Positions 7,382 through 15,531 are shown, numbered from the stretch's first letter. The stretch is 64,000 nucleotides of DNA from Verrucomicrobiota bacterium (GCA_018239715.1 JAFEGW010000015.1:18442-82441); one strand, 5' to 3'. Notes: generated from the letters alone by a model not told the origin. Translations and numbers: made by a program.

Positions 7382-9322
7382 ATGGCAATACCAAAATTAG
7401 AAGATTTTTCGTTTTTTGGTGCACATTTTTACTCCGATGGTACTGCGCTGGGTTGTGGGATCCGATTTTGTGTTTATGCACCTACAGCTATAAAAGTTAA
7501 AGTTGTTCTAGCCAGAATTGGTTTGAAACAAGAAATGTATAAAACTCAGGAGAACAATAAGGTCTGGGAATTAAAGACTAAACAATTCAAACTCGGCGAT
7601 GCCTATTTCTACCTTATTAAAACCCAAGATGGCAGGACCCTAGTCAAGTTAGACCCTTATTCCTTTACGAATCAACGGCTCAGTTCCACGCCAGGTATTG
7701 CTAGTGTAGTGACGCACAACCCTTATACTCCTTTTCAGTGGAGTGATCAGATATGGATGGAAAAAAAATCAAAAACTGACTTGCGAGCAGGATTTCTAAA
7801 TATCTATCAGCTGCACCCTGTCTGCTGGAAAAAAAATTCGCAGAATAACTTGTTAAATTATCGAGAACTAGCACTTTTTCTTGCTCAATACTGTACAGAA
7901 ATGAGCTATACCCATGTTCAATTGATGGCTACACTAGACTATCCGACCGAAAGAGGTAGTAACGGATTTAAAGTTTGTAGTTATTTTAGTCCTAATTCAC
8001 GCTTGGGAACTAAAGCAGATTTTCAGTTTTTAGTAGATCATTTACATCAAAATCATATTGGTGTGATTTTATCTTGGACTCCCAATACCTGCTGTATTCG
8101 AGATGAATCTACTCCGAATCCCATCTATGAAATGGGATTATACCAATTTGATGGAACGGATATTTTCACAGCAGGATTTTATAGGTACGGACCGAAATTG
8201 GATCTTTCTAAGGCTGAAGTTAGAAATTTTCTAATTTCAAGTGCAGTTTATTGGGCACGGGAAATGCATGTTGATGGTATTTATGTCGATTGCTCTGGAG
8301 GTATTTTTTGTCCTGATGGAAAAAGAGACTCACATCACGAAGATAGCCATGGAAGTCGATTTTTGAAAGAATTCAATGAAACTGTTCATAGACAATTTCC
8401 TGGTATCATGACTTTTTCTGAAGATAGTCATAACTTGCCGAAATTGACTTCTTTTTCACAGGCGAATAACCCTCAATTATTTGACTACAACTGGCATTTT
8501 CCCTTTATCCTCAGTTCTGTCGGACTCCTTGAAAGCCCACTTGCCGATCACAAAGAAAACCAACAAGATGAATTTTGGAAAAATCTTAAAGAAGCTTTTT
8601 CTAAAGAGGCGAATTCTGACAATCGGGTACTGGCCTTTTCTAACGATGTTTGTCAAGCATCGATCAGAAACGACGAAAAAACATATTTCACTGATTCAGC
8701 TGGTATTTATCACTGTATGGAAGGAACTGTGGATGAAAAAATTAGTAAATTGCGTTTGCACCATGCACTCACCATTGCGACACCTGGAAAAAAATTCATT
8801 TATATGGGTCACGAATTTGGACAAGTAGAGGGATGGAACTTGCGGCTTTTGAGAAGTTTCAAAGATGGTGATGATGTTCAAGCACAGACTCCCGCTGCAG
8901 TGGCCTGGGAGGAACTTTCTCAGTATCCTCATCAGAGTTTGCAAGGATTGCACAAATTTTTGAATCAGCTTTATAAAAATACCAATGCCTTTTGGGAGTT
9001 AGAAAACTCGGAAAGCAAAGGCATGAGAAATGTCAACTTTGATAACAAAAAACTTATACTATCATTCGAACGATTTTCAAGTTCCCCTGTTTTATCGACT
9101 TTGTGTCTTTTCAATTTCTCTAGACAAGATAGTAATGATTACAAATTGCAATTTAAAGAGAAACCATTGTCGATGGAATGTAGTGCTCAAGTCTACTTCC
9201 TTAGCAAGGAATATCATGGAAATGCTCCTACAATGGCTACCTCCATTACTCTCACAGGACTTACTATTGCTAAAATTCCTTCATTATGTGCAGTTTACGT
9301 GGCTATTAAAAGGAAAGCTTAG
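7382..9322 (+). CDS. Degenerate glycogen branching enzyme (GlgB)-like GH13 protein
   Basis: 646 residues, shorter than typical GlgB (about 720-740). An N-terminal CBM48-like domain is followed by a GH13 barrel whose landmarks align with GlgB: EMSYTHVQLMATLDYP, YFSPNSRLGTKADFQFLVD, RNFLISSAVYW and FIYMGHEFGQ. The three catalytic carboxylates appear kept (Asp303 in GIYVDCS, Glu347 in FSEDSH, Asp422 in FSNDVC), but the Arg two before the nucleophile is Tyr, the His before the third Asp is Asn, and the region-I His after DWVP is lost (SWTPNTCC). Activity is therefore doubtful or altered. A good Shine-Dalgarno (AAAGGAG) precedes ATG. The gene is visibly more A+T-rich than its neighbours and lies inside a region bounded by duplicated upp/tRNA-Leu sequence, which suggests acquisition or an old paralog. 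Confidence 0.75.
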   Translation: MAIPKLEDFSFFGAHFYSDGTALGCGIRFCVYAPTAIKVKVVLARIGLKQEMYKTQENNKVWELKTKQFKLGDAYFYLIKTQDGRTLVKLDPYSFTNQRLSSTPGIASVVTHNPYTPFQWSDQIWMEKKSKTDLRAGFLNIYQLHPVCWKKNSQNNLLNYRELALFLAQYCTEMSYTHVQLMATLDYPTERGSNGFKVCSYFSPNSRLGTKADFQFLVDHLHQNHIGVILSWTPNTCCIRDESTPNPIYEMGLYQFDGTDIFTAGFYRYGPKLDLSKAEVRNFLISSAVYWAREMHVDGIYVDCSGGIFCPDGKRDSHHEDSHGSRFLKEFNETVHRQFPGIMTFSEDSHNLPKLTSFSQANNPQLFDYNWHFPFILSSVGLLESPLADHKENQQDEFWKNLKEAFSKEANSDNRVLAFSNDVCQASIRNDEKTYFTDSAGIYHCMEGTVDEKISKLRLHHALTIATPGKKFIYMGHEFGQVEGWNLRLLRSFKDGDDVQAQTPAAVAWEELSQYPHQSLQGLHKFLNQLYKNTNAFWELENSESKGMRNVNFDNKKLILSFERFSSSPVLSTLCLFNFSRQDSNDYKLQFKEKPLSMECSAQVYFLSKEYHGNAPTMATSITLTGLTIAKIPSLCAVYVAIKRKA

Positions 9323-9417
9323 CTGCTTAAATATGTTGAAACAGGGGAAAAAAGTTTATTCTAGACTCACTCGTTCGAAAGTTTGTTGAGAAAGATTACG
9401 GCATTGAAGTTACTGAG

Positions 9418-10329
9418 TTGACATGTTTGCCTATCGGAGCAGATATAAATGCCTCGATTTATAGAGCTGAATCACAGGACGGGACCTCGTATTTTATCAA
9501 GATTAAACGGGGACGTGATGTTACCGGGCCTATCATCGAGCTGTTATGGAAAGCAGGGATTCAACAAATCATCCCGCCTATCAACAATTTAAAGGGGCAG
9601 TTAACTCAGAACCTAGGGGATTTAACCCTGATCGTATACCCATTTGTCCAAGGACAGAATGGATTTCACCAAGAGCTCACAGATGATCAATGGATCTTGC
9701 TTGGAAAAACGCTCAGGCAGATTCATGGCATCGATGTTCCCTCCCCTATTCAGAAGCAGATACGAAGGGAAGATTATTCTCCTAAATGGCGCAAGACAGT
9801 TCGGTCTCTTTTAGAGAGAAAGAATGTTCCTGCCAACAATGAAATAGCTATAAAATTATGGAGATTCATCCAGGAAAATATCCAGACAATCCATCATCTG
9901 GTTGATCGAGCTGAGGAGCTCGGCCAAAAAGCGCAAAAACTATCGCCAAAATTCGTTTTATGCCATTCCGACATTCATGCAGGCAATGTTTTGATGGGTG
10001 ATAACTTTTTGTATATTGTCGATTGGGATGACCCGATCATGGCCCCGAAGGAAAGAGATCTTATGTTTATCGGTGGAGGCGTTGGAAATGTTTGGAATCG
10101 ACTTCAAGAAGAAAAGCTTTTTTATCAAGGTTATGGTCCAACAGAGGTGAATTCCACCCTTTTAGCTTATTACCGACATGAGCGGATTGTCGAAGATATT
10201 GTTCAGTACACGCAGGAGCTCCTTTTACAACCTGCAGAACATAAAGATAGGCAAGAGATATACAACCAGTTTATGGCGATGTTCAAACCTCAAGGCGTTG
10301 TTGATATTGCTTTCGCAACTCAAGAATAG
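9418..10329 (+). CDS. Aminoglycoside/spectinomycin phosphotransferase-like kinase (N-terminus frameshifted)
   Basis: 303 residues from a TTG. The kinase catalytic loop FVLCHSDIHAGNVLMG and metal-binding VDWDDP identify the APH/choline-kinase fold; members phosphorylate aminoglycosides or small metabolites. Homology-like sequence continues upstream of the TTG in the same frame (LVRKFVEKDYGIEVTEL) back to about 9346, with no usable start. An ATG at 9333 begins the expected N-terminus in another frame, and removing one A from the six-A run at 9348-9353 would join the two. So the gene either has a frameshift or starts late at the TTG. Its substrate cannot be read from the sequence. Confidence 0.7.
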   Translation: MTCLPIGADINASIYRAESQDGTSYFIKIKRGRDVTGPIIELLWKAGIQQIIPPINNLKGQLTQNLGDLTLIVYPFVQGQNGFHQELTDDQWILLGKTLRQIHGIDVPSPIQKQIRREDYSPKWRKTVRSLLERKNVPANNEIAIKLWRFIQENIQTIHHLVDRAEELGQKAQKLSPKFVLCHSDIHAGNVLMGDNFLYIVDWDDPIMAPKERDLMFIGGGVGNVWNRLQEEKLFYQGYGPTEVNSTLLAYYRHERIVEDIVQYTQELLLQPAEHKDRQEIYNQFMAMFKPQGVVDIAFATQE

Positions 10330-10370
10330 CTCAGGCTAAATCCTTCGAAGTGCGCTTCTATTTTGCATTA

Positions 10371-10547
10371 GGAGCTTCCCGCCTCATTTTAGTCGGAGTT
10401 TTAACCTCTAAAGAAGGTTTAAATAAAATCAAAAACCAGCATCCTGATGTGACAACCCTTGTCGCTGCAACGGATCTTGAACTGAATAATAGCAAGTTTA
10501 TCGTCATCGGCATTGGGGATTTTGGAGATCGGTATTTTGGAAGTTAG
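10371..10547 (+). pseudogene. Duplicated 3' fragment of upp
   Basis: The reading frame repeats the last ~58 codons of upp (compare KKQHPDVTTFVAATDPELNN with KNQHPDVTTLVAATDLELNN) and keeps the same stop. The nucleotide match starts abruptly at GGAGC, equal to position 6880 in the true gene. The PRPP loop is absent, so it cannot be functional. Together with the tRNA-like remnant behind it, it forms a second, diverged copy of segment 6880-7258. Confidence 0.9.
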
Positions 10548-10553
10548 TTTTAT

Positions 10554-10629
10554 GCCCCGGTGGTGGAATTGATAGATACAACAGATTTAGGTTCTGTTGC
10601 CGAAAGGTAGTTCAGGTTCGACTCCTGAC
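10554..10629 (+). pseudogene. Pseudo tRNA-Leu (copy without 3' acceptor strand)
   Basis: The sequence follows tRNA-Leu(TAG) through the D arm, anticodon arm and T arm (CAGG-TTCGACT-CCTG), but the 3' acceptor strand CCTGGGCA is deleted and the 5' strand has mutated to GCCCCGG. The terminator is also missing. Similarity to sequence after the true tRNA resumes at 10630-10690 (compare 7183-7258). Confidence 0.88.
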
Positions 10630-10723
10630 AAGATCCCAAGTTTTGGTTCTTGCCAGGACTCACAGTGAAGCATGCGAACCAGCTCGCCTCTGTAAAGATA
10701 TATACGTAGGGATTTTATGAGTA

Positions 10724-11410
10724 CTAATATCCGGCGGGATAAAAATTTTCGCTTGGTTTTAATTCGGTTACTTCTAAGGCAGACTCTTCACCTTTTATTC
10801 TCCAGGTTCTTTGATGTTGTCCGTCCTTCATCCAATATATGACCTTTCCTTCGTCAGAATAGTCTTGCTGTATCAAGCAACCATCTTGATAAAAGGTATC
10901 CTTTGCTGGATTTTTATTTTTTAGCTCTTTGAATAATGTTTTTACTTCCTCTTCCGAGTAGTTAGGTTTTGATAGGATATTTGCAGCTAACCGTTGAGAG
11001 ACACTCCAAGAGTTCATCAAATCAGCAAAGAATCGATGGTTATTTGATCTGGCCCGATTATAGTGAGAAGGGTTTAATAAAATTATTGAGAAAAATACAT
11101 GTCTAAAAAGATAGCATGGTGAAACTACTGTTAGTCCTATGAGATGATGGAATGCATGCCTTACATGCATTTTTGCAGCTCTGCTGATATTATTTTCTGA
11201 TTTTATTGCCCCCCATAAGCTCTTTATGATCGCGAGACCTAAGTGCTCAACTGTTAAAGCAATCTCAATAAATGGCTGGGCAATCGCAAACCCTGTTTCC
11301 TCAATGACACCAACCATACGAGATTGAGTTAGCCAGAAGCTTCTTGCGCAGTACCCATCTGTCTTATTTGCCCAAGAGACGAGAAGAGACTCTAATGGAG
11401 TTGTAAACAT
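10724..11410 (-). CDS. Unknown protein with hydrophobic segments
   Basis: 228 residues; family not recognised. The first half has moderately hydrophobic helices (for example EHLGLAIIKSLWGAI and HHLIGLTVVSPCYLF, then FFSIILL) and could be membrane-associated. The second half is soluble and charged (SEEEVKTLFKELKNKNPAKD) with a small aromatic-rich tail. It lies in the A+T-rich insert behind the upp/tRNA-Leu remnant and is separated from the next minus-strand gene by decayed sequence. No signal peptide. It may be a lineage-specific gene of environmental chlamydiae; no function is assigned. Confidence 0.5.
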   Translation of the reverse strand: MFTTPLESLLVSWANKTDGYCARSFWLTQSRMVGVIEETGFAIAQPFIEIALTVEHLGLAIIKSLWGAIKSENNISRAAKMHVRHAFHHLIGLTVVSPCYLFRHVFFSIILLNPSHYNRARSNNHRFFADLMNSWSVSQRLAANILSKPNYSEEEVKTLFKELKNKNPAKDTFYQDGCLIQQDYSDEGKVIYWMKDGQHQRTWRIKGEESALEVTELKPSENFYPAGY

Positions 11411-11611
11411 ATGAATCTTCCTAGTTTTTGATTCGTTTATTTTTTAAAATCGTCAATTTGAAATACAATAAATATATATTACTAGAGCCTTATTTTGCTA
11501 ACTTTTTCATCCTTACAAAGTAAAACTTTTAGTAGAAATACTGGCTCTTTTAAAATTCCTGTCAATAATGCAGCTTCTTTTGTTCTTAGCTGTACTTAAA
11601 TCTTTTTTTAG

Positions 11612-11752
11612 ATGTTTAATAATTACCAAAGGAATAATGAGCTGCCTTTAGAGCTGACTCGCTCTTTTGAATTTGATAAAGGCCAGGTGAAAACCTTTGG
11701 CGATATTCAAATGCCTCGTGTAATTGATGTTGCTTTCGCAATTCAAGAATAG
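11612..11752 (+). pseudogene. Remnant sharing the C-terminal tail of the 9418-10329 kinase
   Basis: A 46-codon frame ends in VIDVAFAIQE, nearly the same as the end of the phosphotransferase-like gene (VVDIAFATQE). About 73 bp of DNA around and after the stop (11718-11790) repeats 10297-10369, including the stretch after TAG. The upstream part does not match the kinase. It looks like the tail of a lost paralog or a duplication junction. The stretch 11411-11611 before it is A+T-rich and shows no further gene. Confidence 0.55.
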
Positions 11753-11780
11753 CTCAGGCTAAATCCTTCGAATTGCTCTT

Positions 11781-12224
11781 CTATTTTGTATTTGCAAGGG
11801 AGGGAATAAAAGCATAAGTAGCATTTATAACGCACATGCTTATTCCTAAGTTGAATGACAACAGGCCATAGGTCTTAAACATATCCGGAAACTGCAGATT
11901 AAACCTTTGCCCTATGAACGGGTAAGAAACTGTCATTGACGTAAGAACGAAAATCGTCAACGCACTGTGTAGGTGGAAAAATTTTTGATTCTTCACTCCT
12001 CCTCCTGGAGTTAGATATCCTGCTTTCTCTGTCAAAGCAAAAGCAACTCTTTGCCCAAATATAAGTAGGGAGCGGCGTATGATCATATGCACGATAGAAA
12101 GAGCTAGGAAATGCATGCGATTAGCTAAAGGATATTTCTTATCGATACCCCAACAAAACATAGAAGTAATGACCATATCAGTCGCAAATTCAAAAGCATT
12201 TTTTTTCGAAATAATCCCCGTCAT
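11781..12224 (-). CDS. Unknown multi-pass membrane protein
   Basis: 147 residues. Three to four hydrophobic helices are visible (HFLALSIVHMIIRRSLLIFG, HSALTIFVLTSMTVSYPFI, LLSFNLGISMCVINATYAFI). The loops are basic and there is no recognisable motif. Its 3' end overlaps by a few bases the duplicated sequence that follows the kinase remnant, so its C-terminus may have been altered by that duplication. Function unknown; it could be an inner-membrane or inclusion-membrane-type protein of this lineage. Confidence 0.5.
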   Translation of the reverse strand: MTGIISKKNAFEFATDMVITSMFCWGIDKKYPLANRMHFLALSIVHMIIRRSLLIFGQRVAFALTEKAGYLTPGGGVKNQKFFHLHSALTIFVLTSMTVSYPFIGQRFNLQFPDMFKTYGLLSFNLGISMCVINATYAFIPSLANTK

Positions 12225-12366
12225 AGTCTTTCCTCATTTAGAACGAAAATATTATGACGGATCAGAAAAAGACTCAAGCAAATCATGGAAGATTTGCATT
12301 CATTTTTTTCAGAAGTTGTGAGAATTTAAACGCATCGGCATCATGAGGTCTATTTTGGAGATAGAC

Positions 12367-12939
12367 ATGACAACAATCCTGTCCCTGATATTGGCCGTGG
12401 GTTCAACGACACCCCCTAAAGTCGAGGCCGTAAAAGAAATCGCTAAAAACTATCCTATGCTTGCTGAGGCGCAGGTTGTTCCCATTTCGGTGAAATCGGG
12501 AGTTGCCGACCAACCCTTGTCGCTAGAAGAGACAATTCTAGGGGCTAAAAATCGCGCTCTGCAAGCCTTCCAAAAATGCGATGGGTGCAATCTAGGTTTT
12601 GGGATAGAAAGCGGACTCATGCAGGCTCCCGGAACTCAAACGGGATATTTAAACATTAGTGCCTGCAGCATTTACGATGGCAAAAACCACCACATTGGAT
12701 TATCCACGGGTTTTGAAGTCCCTTCGCCTATTTTAAAACTTGTCGTAGAGAAAAAAATAGACCTCAATCAGGCTTGCTACCAGGCGGGCATTACCGATAA
12801 AGCCGAGATAGGAGCAGAAGAGGGACTGATTGGCATATTGACCAACGGAAGAGTCAGCCGCCAGCAGTACTCCCGAGAATGTATTTCCACTGCCTTAATC
12901 CAACTCGAACATGCCAAGTGGTTTGCAAGTCATGAATGA
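12367..12939 (+). CDS. Inosine/xanthosine triphosphatase (YjjX/DUF84-type NTPase)
   Basis: 190 residues from the ATG at 12367, which has a TTGGAG Shine-Dalgarno 7 bp upstream; an earlier in-frame ATG at 12343 lacks one. The protein shows the YjjX pattern: an N-terminal VGSTTPPKVEAVKEI, the QPLSLEETILGAKNRA helix, FGIESGL, and a C-terminal GLIGILTNGRVSRQQY. These enzymes hydrolyse ITP and XTP and so keep deaminated purines out of nucleic acids. It overlaps the following methyltransferase gene by 8 bp. Confidence 0.88.
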   Translation: MTTILSLILAVGSTTPPKVEAVKEIAKNYPMLAEAQVVPISVKSGVADQPLSLEETILGAKNRALQAFQKCDGCNLGFGIESGLMQAPGTQTGYLNISACSIYDGKNHHIGLSTGFEVPSPILKLVVEKKIDLNQACYQAGITDKAEIGAEEGLIGILTNGRVSRQQYSRECISTALIQLEHAKWFASHE

Positions 12940-13498
12940 ATTTACCTCCGAGTCTTTAAAAACAGCGTGGTCCCATGAATATCAAAGGAAAGGCATTCCC
13001 TCTTCTTTTAGAAAAGATCCGACGAAGCCTTTAGTGGAATTCATGGCCTGGTGCAGAGACAAGGGCTTATCAGGATCAGCAGCCGATATCGGCTGCGGGC
13101 AAGGCCGCAATAGCTTTTTTCTAGCTCAGGAAGGGTTTAAGGTCATCGCCGTCGATATCTTCTGCTATAAACATATTGTCGAGAAAGAGAAACAAAAACA
13201 CTACAGATCGGAACTTTGGAGGAGTCTAAAGCCGGGCGGGTATTATTTTATTTCACTTGCCTCGAAAAATGACGGATTTTATGGACCTTTACTAGCTCAA
13301 TCCCCTGATAACAGCCGGAATCTCATCGTGGACCCTCATGCGAAAATCCCCTCTCTTCTCTATTCGCAAGATGAACTCTGTAGGGAATTTTCCGATTTAT
13401 TCCGCGTTGTAGAAGCACGAGAGAATTTTTCCATAAGCCCCATGTACGGTAAAGAATATCCCCGGGCTGTCCTAAACTGTATTTTTCAGAAAAATTAA
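12932..13498 (+). CDS. Class I SAM-dependent methyltransferase with internal deletion
   Basis: 188 residues from ATG 12932, overlapping the NTPase gene. SAM motif I is present (AADIGCGQGRNSFFLAQEGF) with VIAVD of motif II, but the chain then goes directly to FCYKHIVEKEKQKHYRSELWRSLKPGGYYF. In this family about 40-60 residues normally separate the first acidic residue and the post-III helix. An in-frame deletion between two VDIF/YDIF-like sequences would explain this. The C-terminal part is otherwise intact. The enzyme has probably lost part of its cofactor pocket; substrate unknown. Confidence 0.65.
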   Translation: MNEFTSESLKTAWSHEYQRKGIPSSFRKDPTKPLVEFMAWCRDKGLSGSAADIGCGQGRNSFFLAQEGFKVIAVDIFCYKHIVEKEKQKHYRSELWRSLKPGGYYFISLASKNDGFYGPLLAQSPDNSRNLIVDPHAKIPSLLYSQDELCREFSDLFRVVEARENFSISPMYGKEYPRAVLNCIFQKN

Positions 13499-13506
13499 AA
13501 CTGCTT

Positions 13507-13986
13507 TCAAGAGAGCAAGCTGAGGTACTTTTCACTGGCTTTTGCGACTTCGATCATCAACTCTTGATCGTCTAAAGGAATTTCCCCCTCTTTCATTACT
13601 TCAGCTTTGTATTGATAGAGAAAGGTTCTGAGCATCGCTGCTTTTTTAATAGCAGGGCTATGAGTCTGAAAGATAACAGTGTAAAGCTGGATCATTAAAT
13701 CTTGGACAATTTCAAAAGTGCTACCTAGAGCATTGCCTAAGATAATCTGAAATTCGATATCAGCGGCCTTCGTCGTATCGAAGTTGAGGTTTCTTTGATG
13801 AGCGATCTCTTTGTAAGCATTCTCTAAATAAGGCATCATTTCATGATGGAGCCGTTTTTTAGAGCCATTCGGTCCTATTTCTTCGAGCTTTTTTATAGCT
13901 TTAAGATAGGCCTTGACAACGGGTCCCTCGTGATCAACACCAAAAAAATAGGCGATTTCCTTTTCAAAGGGTTCAGTATTTTTCAT
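13507..13986 (-). CDS. Unknown soluble helical protein
   Basis: 159 residues; not recognised. Mostly alpha-helical and mildly acidic, with no signal peptide, cysteine motif or membrane segment. It lies 6 bp downstream of the exported Nudix gene on the same strand, so the two are probably cotranscribed. It converges on the methyltransferase gene with 8 bp between stops. No function is proposed. Confidence 0.55.
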   Translation of the reverse strand: MKNTEPFEKEIAYFFGVDHEGPVVKAYLKAIKKLEEIGPNGSKKRLHHEMMPYLENAYKEIAHQRNLNFDTTKAADIEFQIILGNALGSTFEIVQDLMIQLYTVIFQTHSPAIKKAAMLRTFLYQYKAEVMKEGEIPLDDQELMIEVAKASEKYLSLLS

Positions 13987-13992
13987 CCTAAA

Positions 13993-14508
13993 TTACTGTT
14001 TTGTTCTGCCTAGGCCAAAGACAAGCTCAAAACAGATATCTTCATCCGTGATGAGGTTATACTTTAAGGCATCGCGGGGAGTCACCCAAGTAAAGCCTTT
14101 ATGCTCTTTAAAGTTGATTTTCACATCCTGGGGATTTTCGATCTGCGGCATATATTGGATCATGTGGTACTCAAAGTCAAAGTTGGGAACTTTGATGAAG
14201 AGTTTACCAATGTAATGGATCTTCTCTTTGTCCAAATGAAAACCTGTCTCTTCATAGACTTCACGGATGATCGCATCCATGAGAGGCTCTCCTTTATGTA
14301 GTTTACCACCGGGGATGCCCCAACGGTTTCCTTCCGCTTTGGCATCTTGCCGATGCATCAGCAGGATCTTATCTTGATAATGCAAAAAACAGCATCCGAC
14401 CACTTCAGCTTTGGGATTGAAGTCGGCAGGCTTTTCAAGAAAGACAGCGGCATTTAAAGAAGAGAGAACTATGAAAAGAGCAAAAAGAGATGTTTTAAAA
14501 TAGTTCAT
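13993..14508 (-). CDS. Nudix hydrolase with predicted signal peptide
   Basis: 171 residues from ATG 14508, chosen because AAGGA stands 5 bp upstream; the frame is open ten codons further. The Nudix box is complete: GKLHKGEPLMDAIIREVYEE followed by TGF, fitting GX5EX7REUXEEXGU. Unusually, the chain begins with a clear export signal (MNYFKTSLFALFIVLSSLNA) before the catalytic domain (VVGCCFLHYQDKILLMHR). Nudix enzymes cleave nucleoside diphosphates linked to another group; an exported one would act in the periplasm, or outside the cell if secreted. Substrate unknown. Confidence 0.85.
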   Translation of the reverse strand: MNYFKTSLFALFIVLSSLNAAVFLEKPADFNPKAEVVGCCFLHYQDKILLMHRQDAKAEGNRWGIPGGKLHKGEPLMDAIIREVYEETGFHLDKEKIHYIGKLFIKVPNFDFEYHMIQYMPQIENPQDVKINFKEHKGFTWVTPRDALKYNLITDEDICFELVFGLGRTKQ

Positions 14509-14614
14509 AAAATCCTTCGTTGAAAAGGTTAGGAACATACCGCCAAGAGAATTTCCTTTTCAACATCTATTTCGACGTCCATGATAGCTTAAAAAAATCA
14601 ACTTGGGAGGTTTT

Positions 14615-15046
14615 ATGAAATTGTATCTCATGGCTATCTTCAGTGTGTTTTCAATGGGACTACAGGCTGCTCAATTTCAACATAAAATTTCTATTACTCC
14701 TGTCCCTGTCACAGAGTCCGGACAAAAAGAATACACGGCTGAGGTTGTCATCATCAAACAAGAGGATGAACAGACAAACCCATTTGTTGTGTATTCAGAA
14801 AAATTCACTTGTCTGGAGGGAGAAGCCACGGAAAGAACCGGATCTCCTGAACCTTTTGATAGGGTTGTCATAAGGATAGTCATTCCAAGTAATCATCAAA
14901 ATAACGCCCAAGCCTCTCTCTTTTTACAAGAGAAGAATGAGGTTGTTTTGGAAACTAAAAATGAACCCGTGAAAATTAAACAGTTACGGGTTCTTCGTCA
15001 TTGGTCTGATCGCAGGCAGCAACTTCTGGAAGAAACACAAGAATAA
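14615..15046 (+). CDS. Small secreted protein, paralog of the next gene
   Basis: 143 residues from ATG 14615 with GGGAGG upstream; the slightly longer TTG start is less likely. Signal peptide MKLYLMAIFSVFSMGLQA, then a mature beta-rich domain. It aligns with the product of 15139-15489 over the N-terminal half: AAQFQHKISITPVPVTESG against AAEFQPKISIKPVTNETG, and FTCLEGE against VTCVEGA, with one conserved Cys. An unknown family of exported proteins, probably a tandem duplication. Confidence 0.7.
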   Translation: MKLYLMAIFSVFSMGLQAAQFQHKISITPVPVTESGQKEYTAEVVIIKQEDEQTNPFVVYSEKFTCLEGEATERTGSPEPFDRVVIRIVIPSNHQNNAQASLFLQEKNEVVLETKNEPVKIKQLRVLRHWSDRRQQLLEETQE

Positions 15047-15138
15047 GATTTGTGAAAGATTTTTTAAGAACATGTACTCTTGTCTTAAAAAACTTCATTT
15101 CTTAAGATAACCGCGTCTTAACCTCTAAAGGAGACATA

Positions 15139-15489
15139 ATGAAAAAGTACTTGTTTACTGCTATCTGCTTAACGACATTGGGACTTGGAGCTGCTGAATT
15201 TCAACCTAAAATTTCAATCAAACCTGTGACAAACGAAACCGGGGAAAAAACTTACCTGGCGCAAGTACAAATTGAAAAGAAGGATAACGATGTTGCTACG
15301 ATTGTCGCTCAACCTGAAGTGACCTGCGTCGAAGGCGCTTTAAGTAAAGTAGAGAATGATCAGCTTTTCTTCACAGTTTTAGTTTTCAAAGATAATGAAC
15401 AAATGAAAGCAAAGACAACCGTTCTTTATAGAGAAGATGATAAAGAAGTCTTATCCTTGGATCAAGACGTTGTGATCGACAATTCTTAA
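15139..15489 (+). CDS. Small secreted protein, paralog of the preceding gene
   Basis: 116 residues. Signal peptide MKKYLFTAICLTTLGLGA and a Shine-Dalgarno AAAGGAG. The mature part resembles the upstream gene (see that entry) and is predicted to be beta-rich with a single cysteine. The 92-bp gap holds an A/T-rich imperfect repeat (TTTTTTAAG and CTTAAAAAA around 15060-15090) that could attenuate transcription between the two genes. Function unknown. Confidence 0.7.
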   Translation: MKKYLFTAICLTTLGLGAAEFQPKISIKPVTNETGEKTYLAQVQIEKKDNDVATIVAQPEVTCVEGALSKVENDQLFFTVLVFKDNEQMKAKTTVLYREDDKEVLSLDQDVVIDNS

Positions 15490-15502
15490 TTTTTTCTTTA
15501 AA

Positions 15503-15527
15503 GGCACTTTTCAATATGAAAAGTGCC
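15503..15527. terminator. Hairpin between convergent genes
   Basis: An 11-bp perfect stem (GGCACTTTTCA/TGAAAAGTGCC) with a 3-nt loop lies between the stop at 15489 and the convergent stop at 15532. The flanking T run is weak on both strands, so bidirectional termination is likely but not certain. Confidence 0.5.
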
Positions 15528-15531
15528 GATG

